Shown here: piece after piece, positions 11,679-21,269 of the stretch
How positions within the stretch are numbered: the stretch's first letter is position 1
Layout: the number at the start of each line of letters is the position of its first letter
Source of the DNA: Megascapheus bottae
Lineage: Eukaryota > Chordata > Mammalia > Rodentia > Geomyidae
Reading direction: 5' to 3'
Assembly: GCA_024803745.1 (NCBI GenBank)
Contig: JANJXV010000014.1
Span: 973,001 to 1,037,000 of the forward strand
DNA length: 64,000 nt
Made by a program: the position numbers and the translations under genes
Notes under the pieces: model-generated
Told to the model about the DNA's origin: nothing
The model's database searches: none
Seen by the model: the letters and a program-made list of their open reading frames with translations, nothing else

Positions 11679-14600
11679 CAGTCCTGGGCTTGAGCTCAGG
11701 GTCTGAGCACTGTCCTTGGACTTTCTCAAGGCTAGAGCTCTACCACTCGAGCCTCAGCACCACTTCTAGCTTTTTTCTATGCATGTGGTACCAAGGAATT
11801 GAACCCGGGTCTTCATGCATGCTAGGCAAGCACTCTATCACTAGGCCAAACTCCCGGCCTGGAGAAGGCCCTTTGATAAGGAACCTGAACAGCCGCTAAG
11901 GAGCTAAGGAAATCACTTGACCATCAAACAAACAAAAATGGTATCTTACTCCTGTAATGCAAATCTTCAGCCCTTTAGCCTCTGGTCACCCAAATCTAAA
12001 CATTCTGTGCATCACATCTTTTTCCCTCTTTCCCTAAGGCTAAACTAAAGATGTTACCAACTTATTTTAAGCCAAATCTGTGATTGAGATCTCATTTCCA
12101 CCCATTTTCTGTCTATGGTTGTTGAATTCTGCCAACAACCAAACTAATATGAAAAAGTACTCAGGTCTGAAAGAAATGCAGCTTAGACAACATCTTTAAT
12201 TAGCCTTGTTAGATTCGGAAGAAGGGCCCATCTTGGCTGTGCCCAGATTTCTCACCCTTGCAAATGATAAGATAATGCATGCTACAGTTGACTAGCTGTA
12301 GCCAAGAATTTATAAGAACTTCATTAAAATAACATACAAATATGCATTTTTTTTTTTGGTGCCAGTCCTGGGGCTTGAATTCAGGGCTGACCACTGTCCT
12401 TGGGCTTTCCTCAAGGCTAGTACTTGAATCACATCACCACTTCTGGCTTTTCTATGTATGTGGTACTGAGGAATTGAACTTGGGTCTTTGTGTATGCTAG
12501 GCACTCTACTACTAGGCCAAACTCCCAGCCCCACAAACATACATTTTTAAAAAGTAACTCAGTCTATATACTTGGGAAGAACATAGGATATAGCCCAAAT
12601 TCTCACTATATCTAAATTATATTTCCAAATATTTTTGGTGATTATCTTGATGTCAAGTTGTAATAAGCCTAAAATATTATTCATTTTAGTACTTATTCTT
12701 TTTTTGTGCCAGTCCTTATGTTTGAACTCAGGGCCCATGTGATGTCTTTGATCTTTTTCAGTCAAGACTACTGTTGTATCACTTGAGCCACATCTCTATA
12801 AGAGTCTTAGAAAATTTCCTGTTCCATCTGGCTTAAAATCATGATCCTCAGATCTTAGCCTCCTGAGTAGCTAGGATTATAAGCATAATCCTAGAGCCTG
12901 GCTTCATGTTCGTGTATATTTTAAACTGTACCCGATTGCCTATGGAAAAGTTGCAATATGAGTTATTTATAAAATTCTGGAAACTCAAAAATAGTTAGGT
13001 AATTATATTTAAAATTACTTCTGTCTGTGTGTGTGTGTGTGTGTGTATGTAACCGAAGCCAGGGCCCTGCACACACTAAGGCATGTACTCTACCACTGAA
13101 CTACATTTACAACCAGATTTTAAGGGGTAGGCTGTAAACTGAACCCATAACCCTGTGTACTCTAAAGACCCAATCACTTACTTTTAAACTATTGTCATTT
13201 TAAAGAATTATATTTTGGCTGCTCAGAGATCATTTCATAATTCAATGACTATACTATAGCTATTAACAAAGAAACATAATGCTATTGTGGGTTTTAAATA
13301 TATTATTTTTTTAACTGATTACAAACTCTTAAGTATATCTCTGAAAAAGCAATAAAATCTATACATTATAGTGCAATACAAAAATCATATTACTCCCTGA
13401 ATCTAGAGTTTCCTTAACATAATCAATGATTTATTGATGTTTGCAAAGGAAGTAAGTTTATCTTAACATTCAAAAACAGTCAGGGCCTCTAAGCACTCTA
13501 CCATGTGACCCATGCCCCCACCCTTTTTGTTGCCTTTTTTTCATATCAGTGGGTTTCATATCAGCCTCAAATCTGTTTTTCCAAACTCCATCTTACAAGT
13601 ACCTGGATTACAGACACATACTACCACTTGTTTAAGATAGAGTCTAACTTTTGCTTGGACTGGCCTTGAAATGAAATACAGGGCTTAGTGGTAGAAGTGC
13701 TTGACTAACAGGCATGAAGCCCTGGGTTCTATTCCTTAATCCCATATAAACAGAAACAGTTAGAAGTGGTGCTGTGGTTCAAGTGGTAGAATGAGCAAAA
13801 GAAGCTCAGGGACAGTGACCCAGGCCCTGAGTTCAAGTCCCAGAACTGGCAAAAAAAAAAAAAAAGCAATACAATTTTCATCTCATCTCCCAACTAGCTG
13901 GCTTTGTAATCTAGGTTTTAATAGGACTTTTGGTGTTTTCTTTGGATCATACTAGGTTTTAAACTTACTAAGCAAGCTCTTTTACCACTTGAGATATACT
14001 CTCATCCCTTTTTGTTCCTAGATAGTTTTTGAAAGTTTTAGATAGTGTCTTATATGTTTGCTTAGGTCAACCTCAGACTTCAATTCTCTTACCTATGCCT
14101 CCAATAAAGCTAGAATTACAAATATGCACCCTTATGCCCAGCTTATTTGCTGAGATAGATTCTCACAAATTTTCAGCCTACTGTGGCTTCAAATCACAAC
14201 AGGAACTTCCAATCTCTCTGGCTCCAAAGTAGCTGGGATTACAGACATTAGCCACAATGCCTGACCTACTTCATCAAAGCAAAAATTCTGTGATGAAATC
14301 TAAAGTAACAATCAGCAGACTACAAATCATCTTGCATAAGGCCTTTCCAAGTAGGATTTCAAAACTCCTCCAAAAAGGATTTTGTATATAAATACAATAG
14401 AGCATATCAAGGGACAATTCCCTAAATTATCTGATCAGAAACCAAAAAAAGACAAAGGGTATTTATGTTCATGATACTTAAATCACTCACTCATAATTTC
14501 AACCAAATGATAGAAGATAAAAAATTAGTGTAAAAATTACAAATATACTTGGAAAAATGAAATGGAATTTTCTTACCCAAAGATGACTTTACTATTGATT

Positions 14601-16244
14601 TAATTCCTGCATAAACCAATGATCCTTTGTTGCCTGGAGATTTTTGATCCATGTCTTCTGTATATTGTTTCATAAGTATTTAAATGCATAGGAAATACTA
14701 GTGATGATACATAATAAAATCGTATACAGTTAACTTGGACTAAGAGCCTATTAATACCAGGCATCCAAATAAAGCACCCATTTTTCCTCGTATGCAACCT
14801 ACAAATCAATTTTCCAAGTTCTGAACAATTTTACTTCATAATTTTAGTATTATATAACCTGTATTCAGTATATTTATAATCTAGCCTTTCAGCAAACACA
14901 AGGGTATTTCGATTTAGCTTATCTCACAAAATTCTAAACACAAAGGATATAGTGCAGAGTATACCAGAGTGACTTGAGCTGTGGGTCTTCATTTCCAGCC
15001 AAAATGTAGTTTCTCCACACCTGCTCTGTATCAAGTCCATACCTTGATAGAGCCCGGAGACGCATTCTTGTTGCTATATCTTTGTCTAAAGAATTATCCT
15101 TTTCCTCTTCTGCACATTCGTACAAATGACGACCACAAGCCCACATTAATGATGTAATTGGGCTCCAGGCAAGAGATATCCTTTCAAAAACAGTGAAGTC
15201 AGACATTGTCCGGTTGGGAGTTACAACTATCATTCGATTTTGACTCGTTGGATGCCATGCAAAGGAAGCAATGTAATTGTCACAAGGTTGCACACTTCGT
15301 TCAATTATTGTAGGCTCAGTTTCATCCCCAATAGGGGTGGGTGTATGCTGCATATCATACAACCGAATAATATTGCTATCCCTCGTTAAGGTGGCGAGCA
15401 AACCAGTCCTGGTTGGACACCATGCTACTTTGGTTAAGGGCTTCGGTTGCTCAGTCAAAGTCAAAACTGGTTTCTCAAATTTTCTCAGATCCCATATTGC
15501 AACCTGGCCTTCATAGAAGGAAGCAACGCGATCATGGAAGTACGGGTCTACTGTTACCCCCTGAACAGCTTTTGTATTTACAAACATCTTTTGGCTAGTA
15601 TTCCGAAGATCAAATATGGCTAGGTTTCGATGCATACCAGCAAGGAGAAGTTTCTGGTCTCGTGGAAGCCAACAGAGAGAGAGACAAGCATCATTCTGTC
15701 CTAATTCATAAAGAGGTTTTGTTACTAATAATGATGTTTCAGTCTCACCTGCAGAAAGCCTCACTTTTTCCAGGGGAACAATATCAGGAGTATATTTGCT
15801 GCAAATATCCCATATGAGCACTGAAAAGTCAGCTCTGTGTTTATCTAGACCTGCAGCGAGCCAATTACTGTCCAGTGGATTCCAGGCAAGGGTATTGCAT
15901 TGTCGTGCATGTTTTGGAACAAATTCTTTTCCTATCAAATCTTTGAACTTTGAATTATGATCTTGACCAAGACTTGTAAGTACAACTCGACCATTTGCTT
16001 GTCCAACTGCTAAGAGACATTCAGGATCATAATTGAGATACCATGCAACGCATTTCATATAAGGTGTATCTGAATTTATTGATAATAACGTAGCTGCGGA
16101 GTCTTCAGATAAACGCAAAGATCCAGCTTTCAGTTCTGAATTCACAGTAGATTCCACATGATAAAGGCTCAATTCTGAGTCACATACAACAAATCTATCA
16201 ACCTGGTGTGGTGCCCACAAAATGTCAGGTTTGGTACCACTCAT
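2579..16244 (-). CDS. MIOS: MIOS, GATOR2 complex WD40 subunit (coding region, C-terminal exons outside window)
   Basis: Joined coding exons, minus strand: 16244-14951, 14675-14577, 10180-9926, 6875-6706, 3840-3775, 2737-2579. Together 2043 nt, exactly 681 codons with no stop or frameshift. I recognise the protein as MIOS (missing oocyte homologue). Known role: with WDR24, WDR59, SEH1L and SEC13 it forms GATOR2, which works at the lysosome to counter GATOR1 and so allows amino acids to activate mTORC1. Visible parts: an N-terminal beta-propeller of WD-type blades (about residues 1-400, with motifs such as VLIWDI, AIFDLR, VAIWDLR and IIRLYD) and the start of an alpha-solenoid (about 430-681). 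The C-terminal zinc-binding (RING-like) domain of the family is not here. The human protein is 875 residues, so about 194 residues lie beyond position 1. Introns measure 275, 4396, 3050, 2865 and 1037 bp. The first of these is AT-AC; the rest are GT-AG. Confidence 0.96.
2992..3225 (+). repeat. B1-like/right-monomer composite SINE
   Basis: It starts gccaagcattagtgcctcatgcctataa and carries the right monomer (TTCAAAGTGATAGAGCACTA, CTTGAGCAAAG), ending in a GAGA-rich tail. It lies between the fifth and sixth coding exons of MIOS. Confidence 0.8.
3775..3840 (-). CDS. MIOS: MIOS fifth coding exon (66 nt)
   Basis: A 22-codon exon encoding residues 607-628, beginning [10 protein letters not shown] and ending FLSDTQ. 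The acceptor is ctatttctag ending at 3841, and the donor GTAAGAAC starts at 3774. Phase 0 on both sides. It was found by following the frame from the neighbouring exons. Confidence 0.95.
4238..4439 (-). repeat. IDL-Geo SINE with target duplication
   Basis: Full length with a T-run on plus. It is flanked by ccaattcatcttt at 4225-4237 and 4440-4452. It is in the intron between the fourth and fifth coding exons. Confidence 0.9.
4519..4552. repeat. 17-bp tandem duplication
   Basis: The unit tgttgacatatacatgg occurs twice in direct succession in MIOS intron sequence, with no mismatch. Confidence 0.9.
4749..4976 (+). repeat. IDL-Geo SINE
   Basis: The head is GGGCTGGGAGTTTAGCTTAG. B-box-like GGTTCGATTCC, right monomer and GATTGGCAAAAA tail are all present. 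It is immediately followed by a second SINE. Confidence 0.88.
4985..5238 (+). repeat. B1-like/right-monomer composite SINE
   Basis: It starts near ACTGGGTACCAGTGGTTTCA and contains TAATCCTAGCTGCTACTCAG, then a right monomer (GTAGTAGAGTACTAGCCTTG). 5240-6230 is AT-rich intron without recognisable features. Confidence 0.82.
6237..6277. repeat. (CA)n microsatellite
   Basis: About 20 uninterrupted CA units in a MIOS intron. Confidence 0.97.
6533..6611. repeat. AT-rich tandem duplication (36-bp unit with spacer)
   Basis: A block beginning tcaaactataatatactaaa recurs about 43 bp later with an almost identical sequence, close to the donor of the fourth coding exon. Confidence 0.85.
6706..6875 (-). 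CDS. MIOS: MIOS fourth coding exon
   Basis: This 170-nt exon encodes residues 550-606. Acceptor AG is at 6877-6876 (gtgcag) and donor GTAAGC starts at 6705. The translation begins [10 protein letters not shown], includes NSLWREMC, and ends SYDGVL, matching MIOS. It falls between open reading frames in other frames and is recognised only from the spliced frame. It ends in phase 0. Confidence 0.95.
7853..8049 (-). repeat. IDL-Geo SINE
   Basis: Right monomer starts at TTTTTCCAGTCCTGGG on plus, and the ID-like head ends ggccaaaatcccagccccc. 6880-7850, to its left, is plain intron. Confidence 0.87.
8085..8540 (-). repeat. IDL-Geo SINE interrupted by a nested B1-like composite SINE
   Basis: Outer element: 8100-8193 and 8444-8540. 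Inner element: about 8205-8442, minus strand. The junction repeats ttccagctttttc (8180-8192) and tttcagctttttc (8443-8455), the duplicated outer sequence. The inner copy contains a 22-bp tandem duplication (see separate entry). Confidence 0.85.
8348..8391. repeat. 22-bp tandem duplication inside a SINE
   Basis: ttcgaactgtgatcctcagatc occurs twice head to tail within the left monomer of the nested B1-like SINE; other copies in the window have one. Confidence 0.92.
8650..8840 (+). repeat. IDL-Geo SINE with perfect target duplication
   Basis: Full length from GGGGCAGGGAGTTTGGCC to CCAGGACTGGC. Flanks aaaaaattagggaagaa at 8633-8649 and 8841-8857 are identical. 8860-9920 to its right shows nothing recognisable. 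Confidence 0.92.
9926..10180 (-). CDS. MIOS: MIOS third coding exon
   Basis: This 255-nt exon encodes residues 465-549. The acceptor ctatttttag ends at 10181 and the exon begins GA-ATG-GTG, completing the split glycine codon. It runs through [10 protein letters not shown] to GASSEK and stops before donor GTATTAG (from 9925). It forms the first helices of the alpha-solenoid, and contains the segment [18 protein letters not shown]. The polypyrimidine tract before the acceptor is good. Confidence 0.96.
11195..11280 (-). repeat. old ID-like fragment
   Basis: It contains the reverse of an ID head (ctaaccaggtgctctaccac, ttgagccacaacctaagccc), strongly diverged. The preceding 10185-11180 is intron without features. 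Confidence 0.5.
11637..11860 (-). repeat. IDL-Geo SINE with long T-run
   Basis: A T-run of about 36 (11640-11676), i.e. an unusually long poly(A) tail on the minus strand, then a well-conserved full-length element ending aactcccggcc. I found no clear target duplication. Confidence 0.9.
12347..12532 (-). repeat. IDL-Geo SINE
   Basis: Moderately diverged, from tttttggtgccagtcctggg to caaactcccagcccc. Possible imperfect flanks are caaatatgcattttt and caaacatacattttt. Confidence 0.85.
12699..12902 (-). repeat. B1-like composite SINE, diverged
   Basis: On plus it shows tgtgccagtccttatgtttg, then cttgagccacatctc and agcctcctgagtagctagga, i.e. right monomer then B1-like part in reverse. Confidence 0.7.
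13021..13115 (-). repeat. (GT)n tract followed by old ID-like fragment
   Basis: GT dinucleotides at 13023-13046, then ggcatgtactctaccactga in the reversed ID-head order. Confidence 0.55.
13500..13645 (-). repeat. old B1-like fragment
   Basis: Reverse-orientation B1 vestiges (caagtacctggattacagac). A copy of gtttcatatcag is repeated nearby. Confidence 0.4.
13675..13866 (+). repeat. IDL-Geo-like SINE, diverged
   Basis: The ID-like head (GGCTTAGTGGTAGAAGTGCT) is followed by CCTGGGTTCTATTCC, a shortened right monomer and CAGAACTGGC with an A-tail. Confidence 0.82.
14060..14268 (-). repeat. two old B1-like fragments in reverse
   Basis: Two blocks each contain the reverse B1 pattern (aagctagaattacaaatatg and agtagctgggattacagaca), followed by ...cacaatgcctgac. 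Confidence 0.5.
14577..14675 (-). CDS. MIOS: MIOS second coding exon
   Basis: This 99-nt exon encodes residues 432-464 and begins TT-ATG-AAA after the AT-AC intron. It ends at 14577 before a good U2-type donor (G, then GTAAGA). Its codons read [10 protein letters not shown] onwards to KSSL, matching the linker between the propeller and the solenoid in MIOS. It leaves one base (G) of codon 465. Open frame beyond 14577 is intronic. Confidence 0.95.
14676..14950 (-). other. MIOS: U12-type AT-AC intron of MIOS
   Basis: Read on the minus strand the intron begins ATATCCTTT, a full match to the minor-spliceosome 5' splice site of AT-AC introns, and ends in ...AATAC. No AG lies at a position that would give the correct frame: the nearest upstream AG (14699-14698) is followed by an in-frame stop, and the next one inside the exon deletes conserved residues. 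Joining CAC-T to TT-ATG gives H-F-M-K, the family sequence. A degenerate branch-site candidate, TTTCCTATG, places its A at 14689, 13 nt from the intron end, a normal spacing for U12 introns. Length 275 bp. Confidence 0.9.
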
Positions 16245-16284
16245 GTTTATTGATGTGCTCAGAGAGTCCAGTCTGGTCCATTCA
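14951..16284 (-). CDS. MIOS: MIOS first coding exon (start codon, WD40 propeller)
   Basis: The exon begins at 16284 after an acceptor (cttgcag ending 16285). It carries 40 nt of 5' UTR and the ATG at 16244-16242, whose product starts [10 protein letters not shown] as in the family. It codes residues 1-431 plus one base of codon 432. Almost the whole beta-propeller is in this one exon. An uninterrupted frame continues a few codons past 14951 (adding YILCV), but that tail is intronic: the family sequence continues LHF-MKQ, which is produced by ending the exon at 14951 and joining 14675. Confidence 0.96.
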
Positions 16285-17404
16285 CTGCAAGTGTTTAAAA
16301 CCAGAAAAGTTTAAAATTTAACAAGACATGATTACATTGAATAAAATACTTAGAAATCGTGAAATATTCTATACAAGCACTCTCTTTTTAAAATTTGTTT
16401 GAATTTCTTCTATCATTCATGAAGTCAATATAATATTTACTGATTTTAAAAAGAAAAGAGAAAAAAAAGAACTACTTCCTCTAACAAAATGAACGAGTAG
16501 GAATCTGAGAACCCCATCCTGGCTTTATTTCCCATGATCAATTATCTTAATTGTACCGTTATTAATACCTTCAATTTAACCTCAGGGGTTATAATAACAT
16601 CAATACAGTAAGTAAATAAATAATTACTATTCCTTTGAAGGAAAGAAAAAAGCATTATGAATCATGTTCCCAAGCAATAGTTAGAACAGTATTGCCCAAC
16701 AGAGTGTTCTTCAATGACAGAATGGTATGTATCTGTGTTAATATGGGAATTCTCAGACCTATGTGGCTATTGGAAATTACAAATGTGACTGGTTCAAATT
16801 TTAAACTTTATATACTTTTAACTCAATTTAACATAAATAGCCACAAGTAAACACTATACGGACAATACAAATTTAAAGTACAAAAGGAGACTAACACAAA
16901 GGTTTCTTCTTCAGTTCTAATCAACAAAAAATATCTCAGATAGTTGCATAAATGTTATAATGTACTGAATTCCTATGGTAGGTGTTCTCATCTATAAAAT
17001 AAATAAGCTGGTTTAAATTAATATTTCCTAAATAATCTTGCTCATTCATGAATCATTTGAATTTTTAATGTCTTTCTTTAAAGGGATTCATTTTTAAAAT
17101 CTGAAAATTAACTTTAATTTCTTTATGATATCCATAAATCATGCGTAGGATGTACTTATTATATTTTTTCTAATATATAATAAAACAAGTATACAATTAC
17201 CAAAAATGCTGAGTTATATTTTATTTAAAATCATCCTACTTTGACAAGCATTTTGGAAAAATAAATTCAGTGAACATTAGAGACTCTTGGTTTTCCAATT
17301 CTATAAACTTTGAGTAAGTGTTGACGTAGGATTTTGAGAGGCTAAATATTCTAGCAGTTTAAGAGCAAACTAAAACTGGTATAATGGAAAATGTTTTTCT
17401 CCCT

Positions 17405-17500
17405 TTCTTCTTTTCTATTTATGGCACTGGGGATTGCACCAGGGCATTTGTTCATCCTGGGCAGGTGCTCCAACTCTTGTGTTACACACCTTATATCCCA
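17405..17500 (-). repeat. old ID-like fragment
   Basis: tatggcactggggattgcac, then gggcaggtgctccaactctt: a reversed ID head. Both sides are plain intron. Confidence 0.45.
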
Positions 17501-17596
17501 TAAAAATGTTTTGATAATAAAGGCTGGCTACAAATATTTAAACGAGTGCTTGTAATGTTGGGCAAGTGTAAATAATTTAAATTCAAAATGAACAAA

Positions 17597-17820
17597 CAGC
17601 TAGGCACCACTGGTTCAAGTCTGTAATTCTAATTATCTACAAGACTGTGACTGAGGATCAAAGTTCAAAAACAGTCTAGTGAAACAAATCCAAGATATTC
17701 TTATCTCCAATGAACAACAACAACAAAAAAGAAGCTGTGGAGCAGATCAAGTGATATAGCACCAGCCTTGAGGGAAAAAGCCACGCAAGTGCATAAGGCC
17801 TAAGTTCTGTTCACACGTGC
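17597..17820 (+). repeat. B1-like/right-monomer composite SINE, diverged
   Basis: gctaggcaccactggttcaa begins the B1-like part, then GAAGCTGTGGAGCAGATCAA and AGCCTTGAGGGAAAAAGCC mark the right monomer. Confidence 0.65.
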
Positions 17821-18279
17821 GCGTTCATACATAGACACTCCAAACACATGTACAATTTTCATTGCACTGGTATTTGTCTGGCAGATTCCTAATAAAGATA
17901 TTCTAAGTAATACAATTCAAATAGAATTGCTTCATTTTTTTCTCTTAACAAAGACTTCATTTTATGGAAGCCTAGGACCAGTCACTTCAACTATATTCTT
18001 TATTAACACTTCTAATTTCTTTATTTCCTTTCCAATTTTGGGGGGTTTGCCTTTTCCTAATTCTAGATTAATTCAGGCTACTAAGTGCTACTACACTAAG
18101 ATGGTTTCAAGACCGCAGACTGGCTTCATAAGTTATAAGGTATAATATACCTGTCTATGGTACTGACTTAGCAATTACTTTGTTCATCTTTCCACTCAGC
18201 TTCTTTAATAGCAGAGTAACCTTTTTACAACTCATATTTGACTAATTACTCAACTGACTTAGAAAATTATGAGTATTTT

Positions 18280-18620
18280 TGGCCTCTACCTGCTACTCTG
18301 GCCTCCTGACATGCTGTTTTCATTGGATGTTGTGTTCCAATCACATTATACTTTTCAATCTAGAATTTACCCCTCCTTTCTTCAATCACTATACCTTTGC
18401 AAAATGTTCCTGTGGTTAGAATGCTCTTCCTACTTCTTGGCTAATCATCCAATCAACCAATATCCTCTGCCTAGACATACTGTCATTGAGCAGTACTCTT
18501 TCCCTTTATGCTTCTTCTGTGAGACTATGATAAACTCAATAAAAAAAGATGATTCTGTTTTGTTTTCCACTGTACTTCTACCAGTTCTAGACACATAGAT
18601 AATAATTATAAAATGTATGT
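18280..18620 (+). repeat. L2-like ancient repeat remnant
   Basis: The phrases acctttgcaaaatgttcctg, ttagaatgctcttcctactt and tgtgagactatgataaactc recall the conserved 3' part of L2. Diverged; named from memory. Confidence 0.4.
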
Positions 18621-18769
18621 ATGTGTTAAGTGATTCCTCTGTTTCTCACAACTCTCTTTCCAAGTTTTACAAATTCCTTCATGCTTCCACTGATTGATTT
18701 ATCTAGAGCAGAATACTCAGTATTATAACTGGTTCCAATGATGGACTTCTCTAATACATTTGTCTTTTG

Positions 18770-18850
18770 TTTACTCTGTATCTGTTTATTGAGCACCTTC
18801 TATGTTGTGATCACTGCTCTAAATGCTCAAACACAGCAGTACTCTGGAAC
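18770..18850 (+). repeat. ancient interspersed repeat remnant
   Basis: tttattgagcaccttctatg followed by actgctctaaatgctc and acacagcagt resembles a widespread old mammalian repeat. Family not assigned. Confidence 0.4.
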
Positions 18851-18907
18851 AAGTGAAGTCCCAGCATTAAGAGTAATGGCATACAGTCAAATTTTAAGAA
18901 TGCTTGA

Positions 18908-19196
18908 AACTGGGTGCAGTGGCTCATGCCTGTAATCCTAGCTACACAGGAGGCTGAGAACTAAGGATCAAAGTTCGAAGCCGGCCAGGACACAAAAGGA
19001 CCTGAGACTCTTATCTCCAATTAACCTCTAGAAAGTGGGAAGTAGGGCTTGGCTCAAAGGTAGGGTGGCAGCCTTGAGCTGAAAAGCTCAGGGACAACAC
19101 CCAGGGCCAGGGGTAGGGCAATAGCCTTGAACAGAAGAGCTCAGGGACAGTGCACAGGCCTAGTTCAAGCTCCATGACACCCCTGCCCCCCCCCCA
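18908..19196 (+). repeat. B1-like composite SINE with duplicated right monomer
   Basis: The left part (GGGTGCAGTGGCTCATGCC) is followed by two consecutive right-monomer segments, each with a GCCTTGA...AGCTCAGGGACA core (about 19070-19100 and 19126-19156). Target-like repeats aatgcttgaaa lie on both sides (near 18899 and 19199). Confidence 0.8.
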
Positions 19197-19354
19197 AAAA
19201 TGCTTGAAAGTTTAAGAATGTAAATATAGAAGACATGCACACAATAGGAGGAAACCTTTTAATTGGAGATAATCCCAAGATATGGCTATCTCACTAAAAG
19301 ATAAAAGCTGAATAAACTATTTATTACTATTACTATATAGTTTTTATTTTATTT

Positions 19355-19590
19355 TATTTTTTTCTTTTGCTGGTCCTGGGACTTAGACTCATTGCCTAAG
19401 TACTATCCCTGAGCTTCTTTTTGCTCTACTACATGAACCACAGCACCATTTCTACTTTTTTCTGAGTAGTTAACTGGAGATAACAGTCTCACAGACTTTC
19501 CTGCCCAGGCTGGCTTGGAACTGAGATCCTCAGATCTCAGCCTCTTGAGTAACTAGAATTACAGGTGTGAGCCACCTCCACTTGGCTAAA
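19355..19590 (-). repeat. B1-like composite SINE
   Basis: On plus: tttgctggtcctgggactta, then gataacagtctcacagactt, ctgagatcctcagatctcag and agaattacaggtgtgagcca. Confidence 0.82.
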
Positions 19591-19732
19591 ATAAACATTT
19601 TTAGTTTAGGTTTCCATCCCATAACTCCACCCTTTATACAAATGGTCTGTGGTAAGAAAACTATAGATTCTACATGGAAAAGCCCAGCTCAAAATTGCAA
19701 TAGCAAGGGTTACTTTAAAAAAAGTCATTTGA

Positions 19733-19911
19733 GGGACAGGAGTTTGGCCTAGTGGTAGAGTGCTTGCCTAGCACACACGTAGGCTGGGTTTGATTTCTCG
19801 GCACCACATACATAGAAAAGCCAGAAGTGGTGCTGTGGCTCAAGTGGCAGAGCCCTAGCCTTGAAAAAGCCCAAGGACAGTGCTCAGGCCCTGAGTTCAA
19901 GCCCCAGGCAA
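19733..19911 (+). repeat. IDL-Geo SINE with target duplication
   Basis: The element runs from GGGACAGGAGTTTGGCC to AGCCCCAGGCAAAA. It is flanked by aaaaaaagtcatttga at about 19717-19732 and again ending near 19927. Confidence 0.9.
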
Positions 19912-20207
19912 AAAAAAAGTCATTTGATTACATGATTTGCAATGTAGAATCATCAGCATTTCTCTGATAAGCTTAAAATATTTGTGTTACTACATACAAA
20001 ATCTAATCACAGGAACTCATACAGTATCACCAAATTTGAAAGTTAGAAAGGATGTAAATCTGCATTGAATATGGAACCGAAGTGAAAATGAGATGTTTTG
20101 GTTCTTATGAAAGGTCTGTCAACTTCTAATCCTAGATTAGCTCCTATGCAAGGTGCACTGGAAGATGATACGCATAAATGCACATAAAGGTAGCCTTTCT
20201 TTTCTCT

Positions 20208-20246
20208 CCCCTTCCTTCCTTCCTTCCTTCCTTCCTTCCTTCCTTT
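20208..20246. repeat. (TTCC)n microsatellite
   Basis: About nine TTCC units abut the tail side of the minus-strand SINE that follows, so the repeat is (GGAA)n extending the SINE tail. Confidence 0.95.
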
Positions 20247-20475
20247 CTTGGTTATGATACTTGAACTCTGGGCCTGGGTGCTTTACCCGAGCTCTTCAGC
20301 TCAAGGCTACCTCCCTACCCCTTGAGCCATAGCGCCACTTCTGATTGTCTGGTGGTTAATTAGAGATAAGAGTCTCAACGACTTTAGTGCCCTGGCTAGC
20401 TTCGAACCGCAATCCTCAGATCTCAGCCTCCTGAGTAGCTAGAATTACAGGCATGAGCCACTGCGCCCAGCCTAT
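20247..20475 (-). repeat. B1-like composite SINE
   Basis: From cttggttatgatacttgaac through gttaattagagataagagtc to caggcatgagccactgcgcc. Well conserved. Confidence 0.88.
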
Positions 20476-21269
20476 GTACTTTCTAAGGAAATGTAATACA
20501 CAATATATTTGGATTTTTGTCAAGGAGCACACACAACTCTAGTACAGAACTCTAGCGGAGAGAACAGAACTCTGAAATCCTTCAATCAATCACTCATTCA
20601 CTAGCTTAGACCCCTAGAGCCACTCCCACAAGTAAGAATCTATCTCATTTCTTCCTCAAAGTTTTGACAATCAAATAAAATGCAGACTACCCTTTCTTCC
20701 TGGTCGCAAACGATGGAGACACTAAAAAGTCAGTTGTGGATTAAGAGAAATAATTACATTTTACGTTTTGATTTTCACTTTCAAGTTTAACAAGTGCTCA
20801 CAACTTTGAATGGTTTATCAGCAAAAGCAAGCCATGTGAAGCCTGTCTCCACGACCCCAACATGTCTAACAGCACTGACTGACAGAGATGCAGTGTTGAA
20901 CCAAATGATTTAAAATTCTCTACCTGCTCTATTTAAATTGTGAAAATAAATGGAATTAAATTTAAACATACGTGTTACTTAACCTACCAAAATACTCAAT
21001 ATATAATCCATATGAAATTACTAATTCTACTTGTGTCTGGGAAGTGCGACGTGTACATGTCACTTATGACCCATCTTCACTCCACGTGGCTCCTGGACTA
21101 AAGTCCAATACACTAAATAACAAAGTATTGAACCGCCTGCTTTTTCCTTTTTTTTTTTTTTTGGTTATGGTTCGTCCACTTCTCTTAACCATTAACGTAC
21201 AACCATAGCAGTTTCAAGAAATTTCACCACCTTCCAGATGCCCTGTGCATATACAATTTTCCTTAACAT

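Noticed and set aside
14600..14809. Minus-strand 69-codon frame overlapping the second MIOS coding exon
   Set aside because: Wrong frame. It corresponds to using the AG at 14698 as acceptor, which would break the MIOS frame.
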